This document shows, in pieces, positions 1 through 6,093 of a stretch of DNA of 7,270 nucleotides. How positions within the stretch are numbered: position 1 is the first letter of the stretch; every line of letters starts with the position of its first letter. The stretch comes from Geodermatophilaceae bacterium. Its GTDB lineage: Bacteria; Actinomycetota; Actinomycetes; Mycobacteriales; Geodermatophilaceae. The stretch spans positions 1 through 7,270 of the forward strand of contig JACCUF010000206.1 of assembly GCA_013811975.1 (NCBI GenBank). Direction: 5' to 3'. The position numbers and the translations under genes are program-made. The notes under the pieces are model-generated. The model saw only the letters and a list, made by a program, of their open reading frames with translations. It did not search any database and was not told the origin of the DNA.

Positions 1-471
1 TTCGGGGCAGAGATCCGCGGCAAGGCCGAGATCGACTCACGCAACGTCTTCAGCGAAGTGATGCCCGAGGACCTGCTCAAGTTCGGCATGATCCCGGAGT
101 TCGTGGGCCGGCTGCCGGTGATCGCAAGCGTCCAGAAACTCGACCGCGAAGCCTTGATCAGAATCCTCACCGAGCCGCGTAACGCGCTCGTCAAGCAGTA
201 CCGCCGGCTGTTTGAACTCGATGGCGTGGAGTTGGAATTCACCGACGACGCTCTGGAGTCCATCGCCGACCAGGCGATCCTTCGCGGCACCGGCGCCCGT
301 GGGCTGCGGGCGATCATGGAGGAGGTTCTGCTTTCGGTGATGTACGAGGTGCCTTCGCGCACCGACGTGGCCACCGTCAGGATTACCCGCGAGGTCGTCC
401 TGGACCACGTGAACCCGACGATCGTCCCGCGTACGGCCCCCAAGCGCGAACGCCGCGAGAAGTCCGCTTAA
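1..471 (+). CDS. clpX: ATP-dependent Clp protease ATP-binding subunit ClpX, C-terminal part (5' end outside window)
   Basis: The frame is open from base 1 to the TAA at 469-471 and gives the last 156 residues of ClpX, the AAA+ unfoldase that recognises tagged substrates and feeds them to ClpP in the cytoplasm. The first residues (FGAE) correspond to the end of the IGF loop that docks on ClpP, so the zinc-binding domain and Walker motifs lie upstream of the window. Visible landmarks are MPEDLLKFGMIPEFVGRLP (residues 21-39 here), whose GR is the arginine-finger region, and the sensor-2 motif GTGARGLRAIMEE (97-109). The tail ends in KRERREKSA, as in mycobacterial ClpX. The ATG at 58 lies inside this conserved region and is not a start. 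The next gene converges on it after 96 bp. Identification is by recognition of family sequence and is very secure. Confidence 0.97.
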   Translation, partial: FGAEIRGKAEIDSRNVFSEVMPEDLLKFGMIPEFVGRLPVIASVQKLDREALIRILTEPRNALVKQYRRLFELDGVELEFTDDALESIADQAILRGTGARGLRAIMEEVLLSVMYEVPSRTDVATVRITREVVLDHVNPTIVPRTAPKRERREKSA

Positions 472-518
472 CCCCAACCGCACCGCCGCTCGTCCAGCGC
501 GGGATCGCGACCAGGCAA

Positions 519-567
519 TGTGTAAGAACGTGCAGTTACGTCGCACAGTTCTGCGCGATTCCGCACA
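519..567. repeat. 49-bp palindrome-like element A, downstream copy flanking the DUF559-type gene
   Basis: This 49-bp stretch starts TGTG and ends CGCACA and abuts the stop codon of the gene at 568. It aligns without gaps to 1557-1605 at 32 of 49 positions, including the shared blocks GTGCAG and ACGTCGC. Similarity extends a little upstream, with AGGC six bases before both copies. Inside it, GAACGTGC (526-533) can pair with GCAC-A-GTTC (543-551), a stem of eight pairs with one bulged A and a nine-base loop. Because it lies between the convergent clpX and DUF559-type genes, the hairpin could also act as a terminator, but no T-run follows it on the plus strand and only a weak one (TTACACATT) on the minus strand. 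Confidence 0.6.
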
Positions 568-1482
568 TCACCCCCTGTTCAGCCGACGGTGGTAAGCCTG
601 CTGGATGTCCCGGCGACATCCCAGGGGATCGCTGGTGAGTCGGCGGTAACTGAAGCGGAGGATCAGCCAACCCGCTGCGGCCAGAGCTGCGTCGCGAGCG
701 ATGTCCCGCTCCCGTGCCCCCCGATTACCGTGGAAGGCAGCCCCATCTAGCTCGATGCCCAGCTGCACGTCGGGAAGAGCCGCGTCGAGATGGACCGGAC
801 CGCTTTGCAATTCCACCCGATACTGCTGAAGTGGCCGCGGCAGCCCATCGATGATCAGCACTCGACGAACGCCCCAGATCTCGAGTTCGCTGTGGCATCC
901 ACCGGCGATCAGGTCGAGCGATTCGCGGAGTTCCGACCGGCCCGCAAGATTCGCACGAGTGGAGACCAGCTCTGTGAGCCGCCCAGCGGCGGTGCGTCCG
1001 GACCGGACTGCCGTGATCACGGCCGCCCGAGCGATCTGGATCGAGCCGGGGTGCGCAACGCGCCGATTTAGCAGCGACCAAGTGTCGACCAGCGCGGCGT
1101 CGATGCTCGTGACCGGCAGTCCGGCGATGTCGAAGGGCCGTTCATCTGTCGTCCTCCGGTGCACTACGGGCCCGGGACCACTGCGGAGGCCGCGGCCTGG
1201 AGGCACGGATACGTGCGGTCGCGTCGGCCCTTGCGCGATCACGCCCCAGAGGGCCAGCGCAGTGCTGTGGCTGAGGACGCCGTTCGTGTACAGCACCGCC
1301 GCGTGAGCGCGGACCAACCAGTCATCGCGCCGCCTCCCCAGTGCGATCACGCCGGGGTGCAACCGGACCAGGCGTCCCTGCCCTAGCCAGGTGCGCACAC
1401 TGCGCTGGCTGACCCAGGTGGTGAGATCGGTGATCCGCGAGGCACCCGACCCAGCCAGCAGGATCTCGAGGTCGTGCGCCAC
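568..1482 (-). CDS. Orphan AbiEi-type winged-helix / DUF559 (Vsr-like nuclease fold) protein
   Basis: A 304-residue protein of a kind common in actinobacteria, with no established function. Residues about 5-50 have the AbiEi-antitoxin-like N-terminal pattern (SQRSVRTWLGQGRLVRLHPGV), a probable winged helix. Residues about 195-300 resemble DUF559, which shares the Vsr/PD-(D/E)xK nuclease fold. Candidate acidic and basic residues there are E199/E201, D233 (HLDAALPD), E244 and D246 (GIELDGAAFHG), then an arginine-rich helix and GWLILRFSYRRL near the end. Whether it cuts DNA is unknown. No AbiEii nucleotidyltransferase toxin gene lies beside it, so a toxin-antitoxin call is not supported. The start is GTG at 1482, the first usual start codon after an in-frame TGA; its ribosome site is poor. 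It is downstream of valS on the same strand after 138 bp, and flanked by the related elements at 519-567 and 1557-1605. Confidence 0.85.
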   Translation of the reverse strand: MAHDLEILLAGSGASRITDLTTWVSQRSVRTWLGQGRLVRLHPGVIALGRRRDDWLVRAHAAVLYTNGVLSHSTALALWGVIAQGPTRPHVSVPPGRGLRSGPGPVVHRRTTDERPFDIAGLPVTSIDAALVDTWSLLNRRVAHPGSIQIARAAVITAVRSGRTAAGRLTELVSTRANLAGRSELRESLDLIAGGCHSELEIWGVRRVLIIDGLPRPLQQYRVELQSGPVHLDAALPDVQLGIELDGAAFHGNRGARERDIARDAALAAAGWLILRFSYRRLTSDPLGCRRDIQQAYHRRLNRG

Positions 1483-1532
1483 TCGTCGAGTCTGGCCGAG
1501 CCGGTAGCGGGCCAGGCTCGAGCTCGCTCAGC

Positions 1533-1541
1533 TGTGGACAA
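1533..1541 (-). promoter_or_regulatory. Perfect match to a DnaA-box-like nonamer (TTGTCCACA)
   Basis: The minus strand reads TTGTCCACA, identical to the DnaA-box form preferred in high-GC actinobacteria such as Streptomyces. It lies about 50 bp before the start of the DUF559-type gene, in the 138-bp gap after valS. I noticed no second box in this gap. A chance match is plausible for a single nonamer in 7 kb read on both strands, so this is a sequence match rather than a demonstrated site. Confidence 0.3.
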
Positions 1542-1556
1542 CGGCCACCCAGGCCT

Positions 1557-1605
1557 TGTGCGAGATAGTGCAGAAACGTCGCCGAACGTTGCCGGTTCTC
1601 GCACA
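1557..1605. repeat. 49-bp palindromic element B, upstream copy flanking the DUF559-type gene
   Basis: The element has perfect 9-bp inverted ends, TGTGCGAGA (1557-1565) and TCTCGCACA (1597-1605), around a 31-bp centre. The centre holds a second short inverted repeat, AACGT (1575-1579) and ACGTT (1586-1590), so it can fold as a nested hairpin or cruciform. It is the same length as, and ungapped-alignable to, the element at 519-567. It begins 15 bp beyond the valS stop codon and lies about 75 bp before the DUF559-type start. Possible roles are a valS transcription terminator (no T-run is seen), an operator for the downstream gene, or one copy of a dispersed genomic repeat. Confidence 0.65.
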
Positions 1606-1620
1606 CTGCCCAGGAAGCCG

Positions 1621-4233
1621 TCAGCCTCCGTTGGCGGTCGGGACGGCCAGCACGACCCTGACCGATAGCGGTCCATCGGCCTTGATCAGTTCGAGGTTCT
1701 GAATACGCCCGGCGTTGCAAAGATCGCTGCGGCCATTCTCGAGCAGAGCAAGTTGCCCGGGGGATCCGTTCACGGTCACGGTCGCGACTTCGGCCCGCAT
1801 TGACTGCTTGGCCTCGGACTTAGCCTTGCGTACGGCAGAGAGCACCTGGCCAACCACGGCGAGAGTGGCTGGTGCGGCGTCGCCGGCGGCCGCTCGTAAA
1901 GGTTCGACAGTCGGCCAACTGGCCCGATGCACCGAACCTTCTTGCCACCACGACCAGACCTCTTCGGTGACGAACGGCAGGATCGGCGCGAAAAGTCGTT
2001 GCAGGACCGACAGAGCGATGCCAAGGGCGGCGTGAGCGGAGGCGGCGGCGGGATCATCGGCGGTGACGTCGCCGTACGCGCGCGCCTTCACCAGCTCGAG
2101 GTAGTCGTCGCAGAATGTCCAGAAGAATGCCTCGGTCACCTCGAGGGCGCGTTGGTGCTCGTAGCTGTCCATCGCCGAAGTCGCGTGCGCAACAACGTCC
2201 GCCAAGCCTGCAAGCATGGCCTGATCCAAGCGCTCGGTCACCGCTTCGGTCGCAGCGTTAGCCCCTACATCATGACTAAGGGCGAACTTGCTCGCGTTGA
2301 GCAGCTTGATCGCCAGCCGGCGGCCCACCTTCATCTGTCCGGGCTCCAAGGCCGTGTCGATGCCGAGCCGCCCACTGGCTGCCCAGTACCGCACGGAGTC
2401 CGAGCCGTGCTCGACGAGCAGGTCCATCGGTGTCGTCACGTTGCCCTTGGACTTGCTCATCTTCTTGCGGTCCGGGTCGAGGATGAAGCCGGAGATCGCC
2501 GCCGTTCGCCACGGCACGCCGTCGTGCTCGAAGTGCGCCCGGACGACGGTCGCGAACAGCCAGGTCCGGATGATGTCGTGGCCTTGGGGACGCAGGTCCA
2601 TCGGGAAGGTCTTCGCGAACAGCGCCTCGTCCCGGCCCCAACCGCAGGCGATCTGCGGGCTGAGCGAGGAGGTGGCCCAGGTGTCCATGACGTCTGGATC
2701 TCCGATGAATCCGCCCGGCTTGCCACGCTGGTCCTCGGTGTATCCAGGCGGTATGTCCGAACTCGGATCCACCGGCAGACTGGCCTCCTCGGCCATGATG
2801 ATCCGCTCGTAATCGGGTTCTCCATCATCGTTCAGGGCGTACCAGACTGGGAAGGCGACGCCGAAGAAACGCTGCCGGCTGATTAGCCAATCGCCGTTGA
2901 GACCGCCGACCCAGTTCTCGTAGCGGTGCCGCATGAACGCTGGGTGGAAGTCGATCTCCTTGCCACGGGCAACGAGTTCGGCACGGAGCGTCTCGTCGCG
3001 GCCGCCGTTGCTGATGTACCACTGCCGCGTCGTCACGATCTCGAGCGGACGATCGCCCTTCTCGTAGAACTTCACCGGGTGGGTGATCGGCTTGGGATCG
3101 CCGTCAAGATCGCCGGAGTCGCGCAGCTTGGCCACGACCCGCTCGCGGGCGGCGAACATCGTCGCTCCGGCCAGCTCCTGGTATGCCGCGAGCCCATCGG
3201 CGCTGTCCAAACCAGGCGGTGGATCGGCCAGCACGCGGCCGTCCCAACCGACGATCGGACGCGTCGGCAGCGACAGCTCGCGCCACCAGGTGACGTCGTT
3301 CAGGTCGCCGAACGTGCAGATCATCGCGATCCCGGAACCCTTGTCCGGCTCGGCAAGATGGTGGGCGAAGACTGGGACCTCGACGTCGAAGAGCGGGGTA
3401 CGGACTGTCCTACCGACCAGAGCTGCGTAACGCTCGTCGCCGGGATGGGCGACCAATCCGACGCAGGCCGGGATCAGCTCGGGTCGAGTCGTCTCGATGT
3501 GCACCGGCTCGCCACCCTGGCTGCGGTGGAAGGCGATTCGGTGGTAGGCGCCTGGTCGTTCTCGATCCTCAAGCTCGGCTTGGGCCACCGCTGTACGGAA
3601 CGTCACGTCCCACAGTGTCGGCGCCTCGGCCTGGTAGGCCTCGCCCCTGGCCAGGTTGCGCAAGAAGCCGCGTTGCGAGATCGCCCGGCAGTCGTCGTCG
3701 ATGGTGCGGTAGGTCGTGGACCAGTCCACGGACAGGCCGATCCGGCGCCACACGGCCTCGTAGACCCTCTCGTCCTCGAGAGTCAGGTCGTGGCAGAGCC
3801 CGATGAAGTTCGGCCGGGAGATCGGGATCTGGTCCTTGCCGAGCTTCTCCGGTGGCGTGAAGTCCGGGTCGTAGGGCAGGGACGGGTCGCACCGGACACC
3901 GTAGAAGTTCTGCACGCGGCGCTCGGTCGGCAATCCGTTGTCGTCCCAGCCCATCGGATAGAAGACGTTCTTGCCCTGCATCCGCTGGTAACGAGCAATC
4001 AGATCGGTGTGCGTGAAGGAGAACGCGTGTCCGACATGCATCGCCCCGCTGGCGGTCAACGGGGGAGTGTCGATGGAGAAGACCTGGTCGCGCGTGGTGT
4101 CCGGATCGAACTCGTAGGTGCCCTGCTCGGCCCATACCTGAGCCCAACGCTCCTCGATGCCATCGAGGGTTGGCTTGTCGGGCACGTTGGACGTACCTGA
4201 CTGGCCGTGGGCGGCGCTGGTGTGTACGGACAT
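1621..4233 (-). CDS. valS: Valine--tRNA ligase (archaeal-like class)
   Basis: An 870-residue class Ia synthetase that charges tRNA-Val with valine in the cytoplasm and edits mischarged threonine. The HIGH motif is HVGH (66-69) within SIDTPPLTASGAMHVGHAF. The zone WDDNGLPTERRVQNFYGVRC (96-115) marks the archaeal-like group. The CP1 editing domain contains ETTRPELIPACVGLVAHPGD (247-266). KMSKS is intact at 591-595, followed by an anticodon-binding region from about 660 (LFAPILPFVTEEVWSWW at 747-763). The protein is shorter than bacterial-type ValS and I see no long C-terminal coiled coil. The frame stays open to 4605, but the extra 124 codons are antisense to folC and carry no ValS homology. 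The ATG at 4233 is preferred: on the minus strand AGGA ends 8 bases before it, and a TAGGAT hexamer sits 7 bases before it. It is divergent from folC, unlike the co-directional order usual in actinobacteria. Confidence 0.95.
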   Translation of the reverse strand: MSVHTSAAHGQSGTSNVPDKPTLDGIEERWAQVWAEQGTYEFDPDTTRDQVFSIDTPPLTASGAMHVGHAFSFTHTDLIARYQRMQGKNVFYPMGWDDNGLPTERRVQNFYGVRCDPSLPYDPDFTPPEKLGKDQIPISRPNFIGLCHDLTLEDERVYEAVWRRIGLSVDWSTTYRTIDDDCRAISQRGFLRNLARGEAYQAEAPTLWDVTFRTAVAQAELEDRERPGAYHRIAFHRSQGGEPVHIETTRPELIPACVGLVAHPGDERYAALVGRTVRTPLFDVEVPVFAHHLAEPDKGSGIAMICTFGDLNDVTWWRELSLPTRPIVGWDGRVLADPPPGLDSADGLAAYQELAGATMFAARERVVAKLRDSGDLDGDPKPITHPVKFYEKGDRPLEIVTTRQWYISNGGRDETLRAELVARGKEIDFHPAFMRHRYENWVGGLNGDWLISRQRFFGVAFPVWYALNDDGEPDYERIIMAEEASLPVDPSSDIPPGYTEDQRGKPGGFIGDPDVMDTWATSSLSPQIACGWGRDEALFAKTFPMDLRPQGHDIIRTWLFATVVRAHFEHDGVPWRTAAISGFILDPDRKKMSKSKGNVTTPMDLLVEHGSDSVRYWAASGRLGIDTALEPGQMKVGRRLAIKLLNASKFALSHDVGANAATEAVTERLDQAMLAGLADVVAHATSAMDSYEHQRALEVTEAFFWTFCDDYLELVKARAYGDVTADDPAAASAHAALGIALSVLQRLFAPILPFVTEEVWSWWQEGSVHRASWPTVEPLRAAAGDAAPATLAVVGQVLSAVRKAKSEAKQSMRAEVATVTVNGSPGQLALLENGRSDLCNAGRIQNLELIKADGPLSVRVVLAVPTANGG

Positions 4234-5617
4234 GGCTGGCATCCTAGGAAGTGTGCAGCGGGCTGCCCCGGACGGGGAATCGAATAGCGGGTTGGCCCGA
4301 GTGGAGGCCGAGCTTCGGACCCGTTGGCCCGAGTCGCGCCTTTCGCCCACGTTAGTACGCATGGCCGCGCTGGCAGACGCCCTGGGTTCGCCGCAGCACG
4401 CCTTCCCGGTCATCCAGGTCACCGGTACGAATGGCAAGACGTCGACAGCCAGGATGATCGACGCGTTACTGCGGTCCTTCGGGCTACGGGTGGGGCGGTT
4501 CACCAGCCCGCACCTGACGTCGGTCACCGAGCGGATCGTTCTGCACGGCGAGCCGATCAGTGAGGAGCGTTTCGTCGAGGTGTACGACGAGATCGCCCCG
4601 TTCATGGACCTGGTGGATGCCGCGCAGGAGTTACCGCTGTCCTACTTCGAGGTGTTGACCGGCATCGGGCTGGCCGCCTTCGCCGACGCCCCGGTCGACG
4701 TCGCGGTGCTCGAGGTCGGCATGGGCGGGGCTTGGGACACCACGAATGTCGCGGATGCGAAGGTCGCCGTCGTTACCAGGGTCGCTCTGGATCACACGAA
4801 CTACCTCGGCCCCGACGTCGCCACGATCGCCGGCGAGAAAGCCGGGATCATCAAGGCTCAAGCCACCGTCGTCCTGGCCGCTCAGGAGCGTGCTGCCGCC
4901 GAGGTGTTGCTGGCCCGGGCGGTCGAGGTCGAGGCCACGGTGGCCCGCGAGGGAGCTGAATTCGGGATCGTCGACCGGGCAGTCGCCGTCGGCGGGCAGG
5001 TGCTGTACCTGCAGGGCTTGGGCGGTGAGTACGAAGAAATCTACCTCGCCCTGCACGGGGAGCACCAGGCGCACAATGCCGTCCTTGCCCTGGCCGCTGT
5101 GGAGGCATTCTTCGGTGCCGGTGCGGCTACCGGGCGGATGGACATCGATGCCGTACGCGGAGGCTTTGCCGCGGTGACATCCCCCGGCCGGCTGGAATCG
5201 GTGCGCTCGGCGCCCACCGTGCTGATCGATTCGGCGCACAACCCGTCCGGGATGGCCGCATCGGTGGCTGCGCTCGAGGAGGCCTTCGCCTTCACCCGGC
5301 TGATCGGCGTCGTGGCCTGCCTGTCCGACAAGGACGTCCGCGGGATGCTGGAGATCGCCGAGACAGTCATGCATGAGGTGGTGGTCACCCAGAACAGTTC
5401 GCCGCGCGGGCTTTCCGCTGACGAACTGGCCGCCATCGCGGTCCCGGTGTTCGGTGCAGACCGCGTCGTCGTCGTGCCGGATCTGCCGAAGGCTATCGAG
5501 ACGGCCGTGGAGATGGCTGAGACCGACGTCGAGGTGCTGTCGGGCGTCGGCGTGCTGATCACCGGCAGCGTAGTGACGGCCGGCGATGCCCGAGCCCTGC
5601 TCGTCGGCCGCGCCTGA
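4232..5617 (+). CDS. folC: Bifunctional folylpolyglutamate synthase / dihydrofolate synthase
   Basis: FolC adds glutamate to dihydropteroate and to folates with ATP in the cytoplasm, the step that makes and retains folate cofactors. With the start at 4232 it has 461 residues. Mur-ligase-family features are clear: P-loop VTGTNGKTST (63-72), TSPHL (91-95), EVGMGGAWDTTN (161-172), LDHTNYLG (186-193), GEKAGIIK (201-208), HGEHQAHNA (275-283), VTSPGRLE (315-322), DSAHNP (333-338) and the C-terminal ITGSVVTAG (443-451). It resembles mycobacterial FolC along its length. The start is uncertain. The ATG at 4232 lacks a well-spaced ribosome site, the in-frame GTG at 4253 has AGGAAG too close, and TTG 4292 and GTG 4301 are possible because the conserved part begins near LARVEAEL. 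The ATG at 4157 would run deep into antisense valS and is disfavoured. It heads a probable folC-DUF4233-ndk transcript. Confidence 0.95.
   Translation: MAGILGSVQRAAPDGESNSGLARVEAELRTRWPESRLSPTLVRMAALADALGSPQHAFPVIQVTGTNGKTSTARMIDALLRSFGLRVGRFTSPHLTSVTERIVLHGEPISEERFVEVYDEIAPFMDLVDAAQELPLSYFEVLTGIGLAAFADAPVDVAVLEVGMGGAWDTTNVADAKVAVVTRVALDHTNYLGPDVATIAGEKAGIIKAQATVVLAAQERAAAEVLLARAVEVEATVAREGAEFGIVDRAVAVGGQVLYLQGLGGEYEEIYLALHGEHQAHNAVLALAAVEAFFGAGAATGRMDIDAVRGGFAAVTSPGRLESVRSAPTVLIDSAHNPSGMAASVAALEEAFAFTRLIGVVACLSDKDVRGMLEIAETVMHEVVVTQNSSPRGLSADELAAIAVPVFGADRVVVVPDLPKAIETAVEMAETDVEVLSGVGVLITGSVVTAGDARALLVGRA
4241..4246 (-). promoter_or_regulatory. Candidate -10 hexamer TAGGAT for valS (possible leaderless transcript) or ribosome site
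   Basis: On the minus strand TAGGAT fits the actinobacterial -10 pattern TANNNT and lies 7 bases before the valS ATG at 4233, the spacing expected for a leaderless mRNA beginning at the start codon. No convincing -35 box is seen. The same bases contain AGGA, 8 bases from the ATG, so they could instead be a Shine-Dalgarno site with the promoter further into folC. Both readings support the start at 4233, and both place valS control sequence inside the folC reading frame. Confidence 0.4.
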
Positions 5618-5623
5618 GCGGCC

Positions 5624-6082
5624 ATGCCCGAGCCGCTGAACGAGTCTCCCGATCCGAGTGAAGGACGCCCTGAGCCAATAGGTTCGACTGAAGGACGCCT
5701 TCACTCGGATGCCGAAGGGGATCGCGAGCGAGTGGCCAAGCGGCTCAACGGTGGCGGCGCTGCGGTGCTGATCATCGAGGCGCTGGTCGTGCTCTTCGTT
5801 CCGCGGGCGATCGCGCAAAGTGGTCCGGGCTTGACCCCGTGGCGGCTCTCAGCCGTCCTTGTCGTGGTGGTTCTCGTGGTCATGGTGGCTGGACTGCAGC
5901 GCCGATCCTGGGGTCCGCAAGCCGGGCTCGCTGTACAGCTGCCGGTGTTGGCGACCGGCTTCTTCACCGCCGCGATGTGGTTTCTCGGTGCGATTTTCGT
6001 GCTGCTGTGGATCTATCTCCTACGGATCCGCGCTGAACTGCTCGGCTCGCCGCCCGCGAGTCCCGCAAGTGGCGGTGGGTAG
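5624..6082 (+). CDS. DUF4233 family small integral membrane protein
   Basis: A 152-residue protein placed between folC and ndk, the usual position of DUF4233 in actinobacteria (for example Rv2446c in M. tuberculosis). Function is unknown. Residues about 43-60 (GGGAAVLIIEALVVLFVP), 76-91 (rich in V and L) and 103-134 (LPVLATGFFTAAMWFLGAIF within it) are hydrophobic and make three or four membrane spans, with RRSWGP between the second and third. Residues 1-40 are hydrophilic and include a ten-residue tandem repeat (SEGRPEPIGS then TEGRLHSDAE) encoded by the repeat at 5652-5710. An alternative start is GTG at 5732, preceded by AAGGGG 11 bases upstream. It gives a 116-residue protein nearer the usual family size and would leave the repeat untranslated. 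The ATG at 5624 is 6 bp after the folC stop and has only a weak ribosome site. The family call is firm; the start is open. Confidence 0.8.
   Translation: MPEPLNESPDPSEGRPEPIGSTEGRLHSDAEGDRERVAKRLNGGGAAVLIIEALVVLFVPRAIAQSGPGLTPWRLSAVLVVVVLVVMVAGLQRRSWGPQAGLAVQLPVLATGFFTAAMWFLGAIFVLLWIYLLRIRAELLGSPPASPASGGG
5652..5710. repeat. Tandem REP-like palindrome at the folC/DUF4233 junction
   Basis: A perfect 13-bp inverted repeat, ATCCGAGTGAAGG (5652-5664) and CCTTCACTCGGAT (5698-5710), encloses a second copy of the core. The 11-mer TGAAGGACGCC occurs at 5659-5669 and again at 5689-5699, a 30-bp period. The second copy is itself a hairpin, TGAAGG-ACG-CCTTCA (5689-5703); the first copy is a decayed version (TGAAGGACGCCCTGA). 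A short inner pair, GAGCC and GGTTC, flanks AATA in the centre. The whole block can form a large nested stem-loop in the folC-ndk message. It looks like two copies of a short palindromic repeat rather than coding sequence under protein selection. Confidence 0.8.
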
Positions 6083-6093
6083 GCTCCGCGCTC

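Noticed and set aside
37..546. A 169-codon minus-strand open frame opposite the clpX end
   Set aside because: It overlaps conserved ClpX sequence on the other strand and shows no domain. Its start lies in repeat element A, not behind a ribosome site.
526..551. Intrinsic terminator of clpX
   Set aside because: The stem is real on paper, but it is bulged and no T-run follows it on the plus strand. It is better described as part of the repeat pair.
568..1482. AbiE-type toxin-antitoxin system
   Set aside because: Only an AbiEi-like N-terminal domain is present. No AbiEii nucleotidyltransferase gene adjoins it and the C-terminal half is a DUF559-type nuclease fold.
1927..4200. Two long plus-strand open frames (319 and 424 codons) across valS
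   Set aside because: They lie opposite strongly conserved valS sequence, have low-complexity composition typical of high-GC antisense frames, and no recognisable domain.
4234..4605. Upstream extension of the valS reading frame by 124 codons
   Set aside because: It is antisense to the well-supported folC coding region, has no ValS similarity, and the ATG at 4233 has good start context.
4631..5818. A 395-codon minus-strand open frame opposite folC
   Set aside because: It is an antisense shadow of folC; the folC frame holds all the family motifs and this one holds none.
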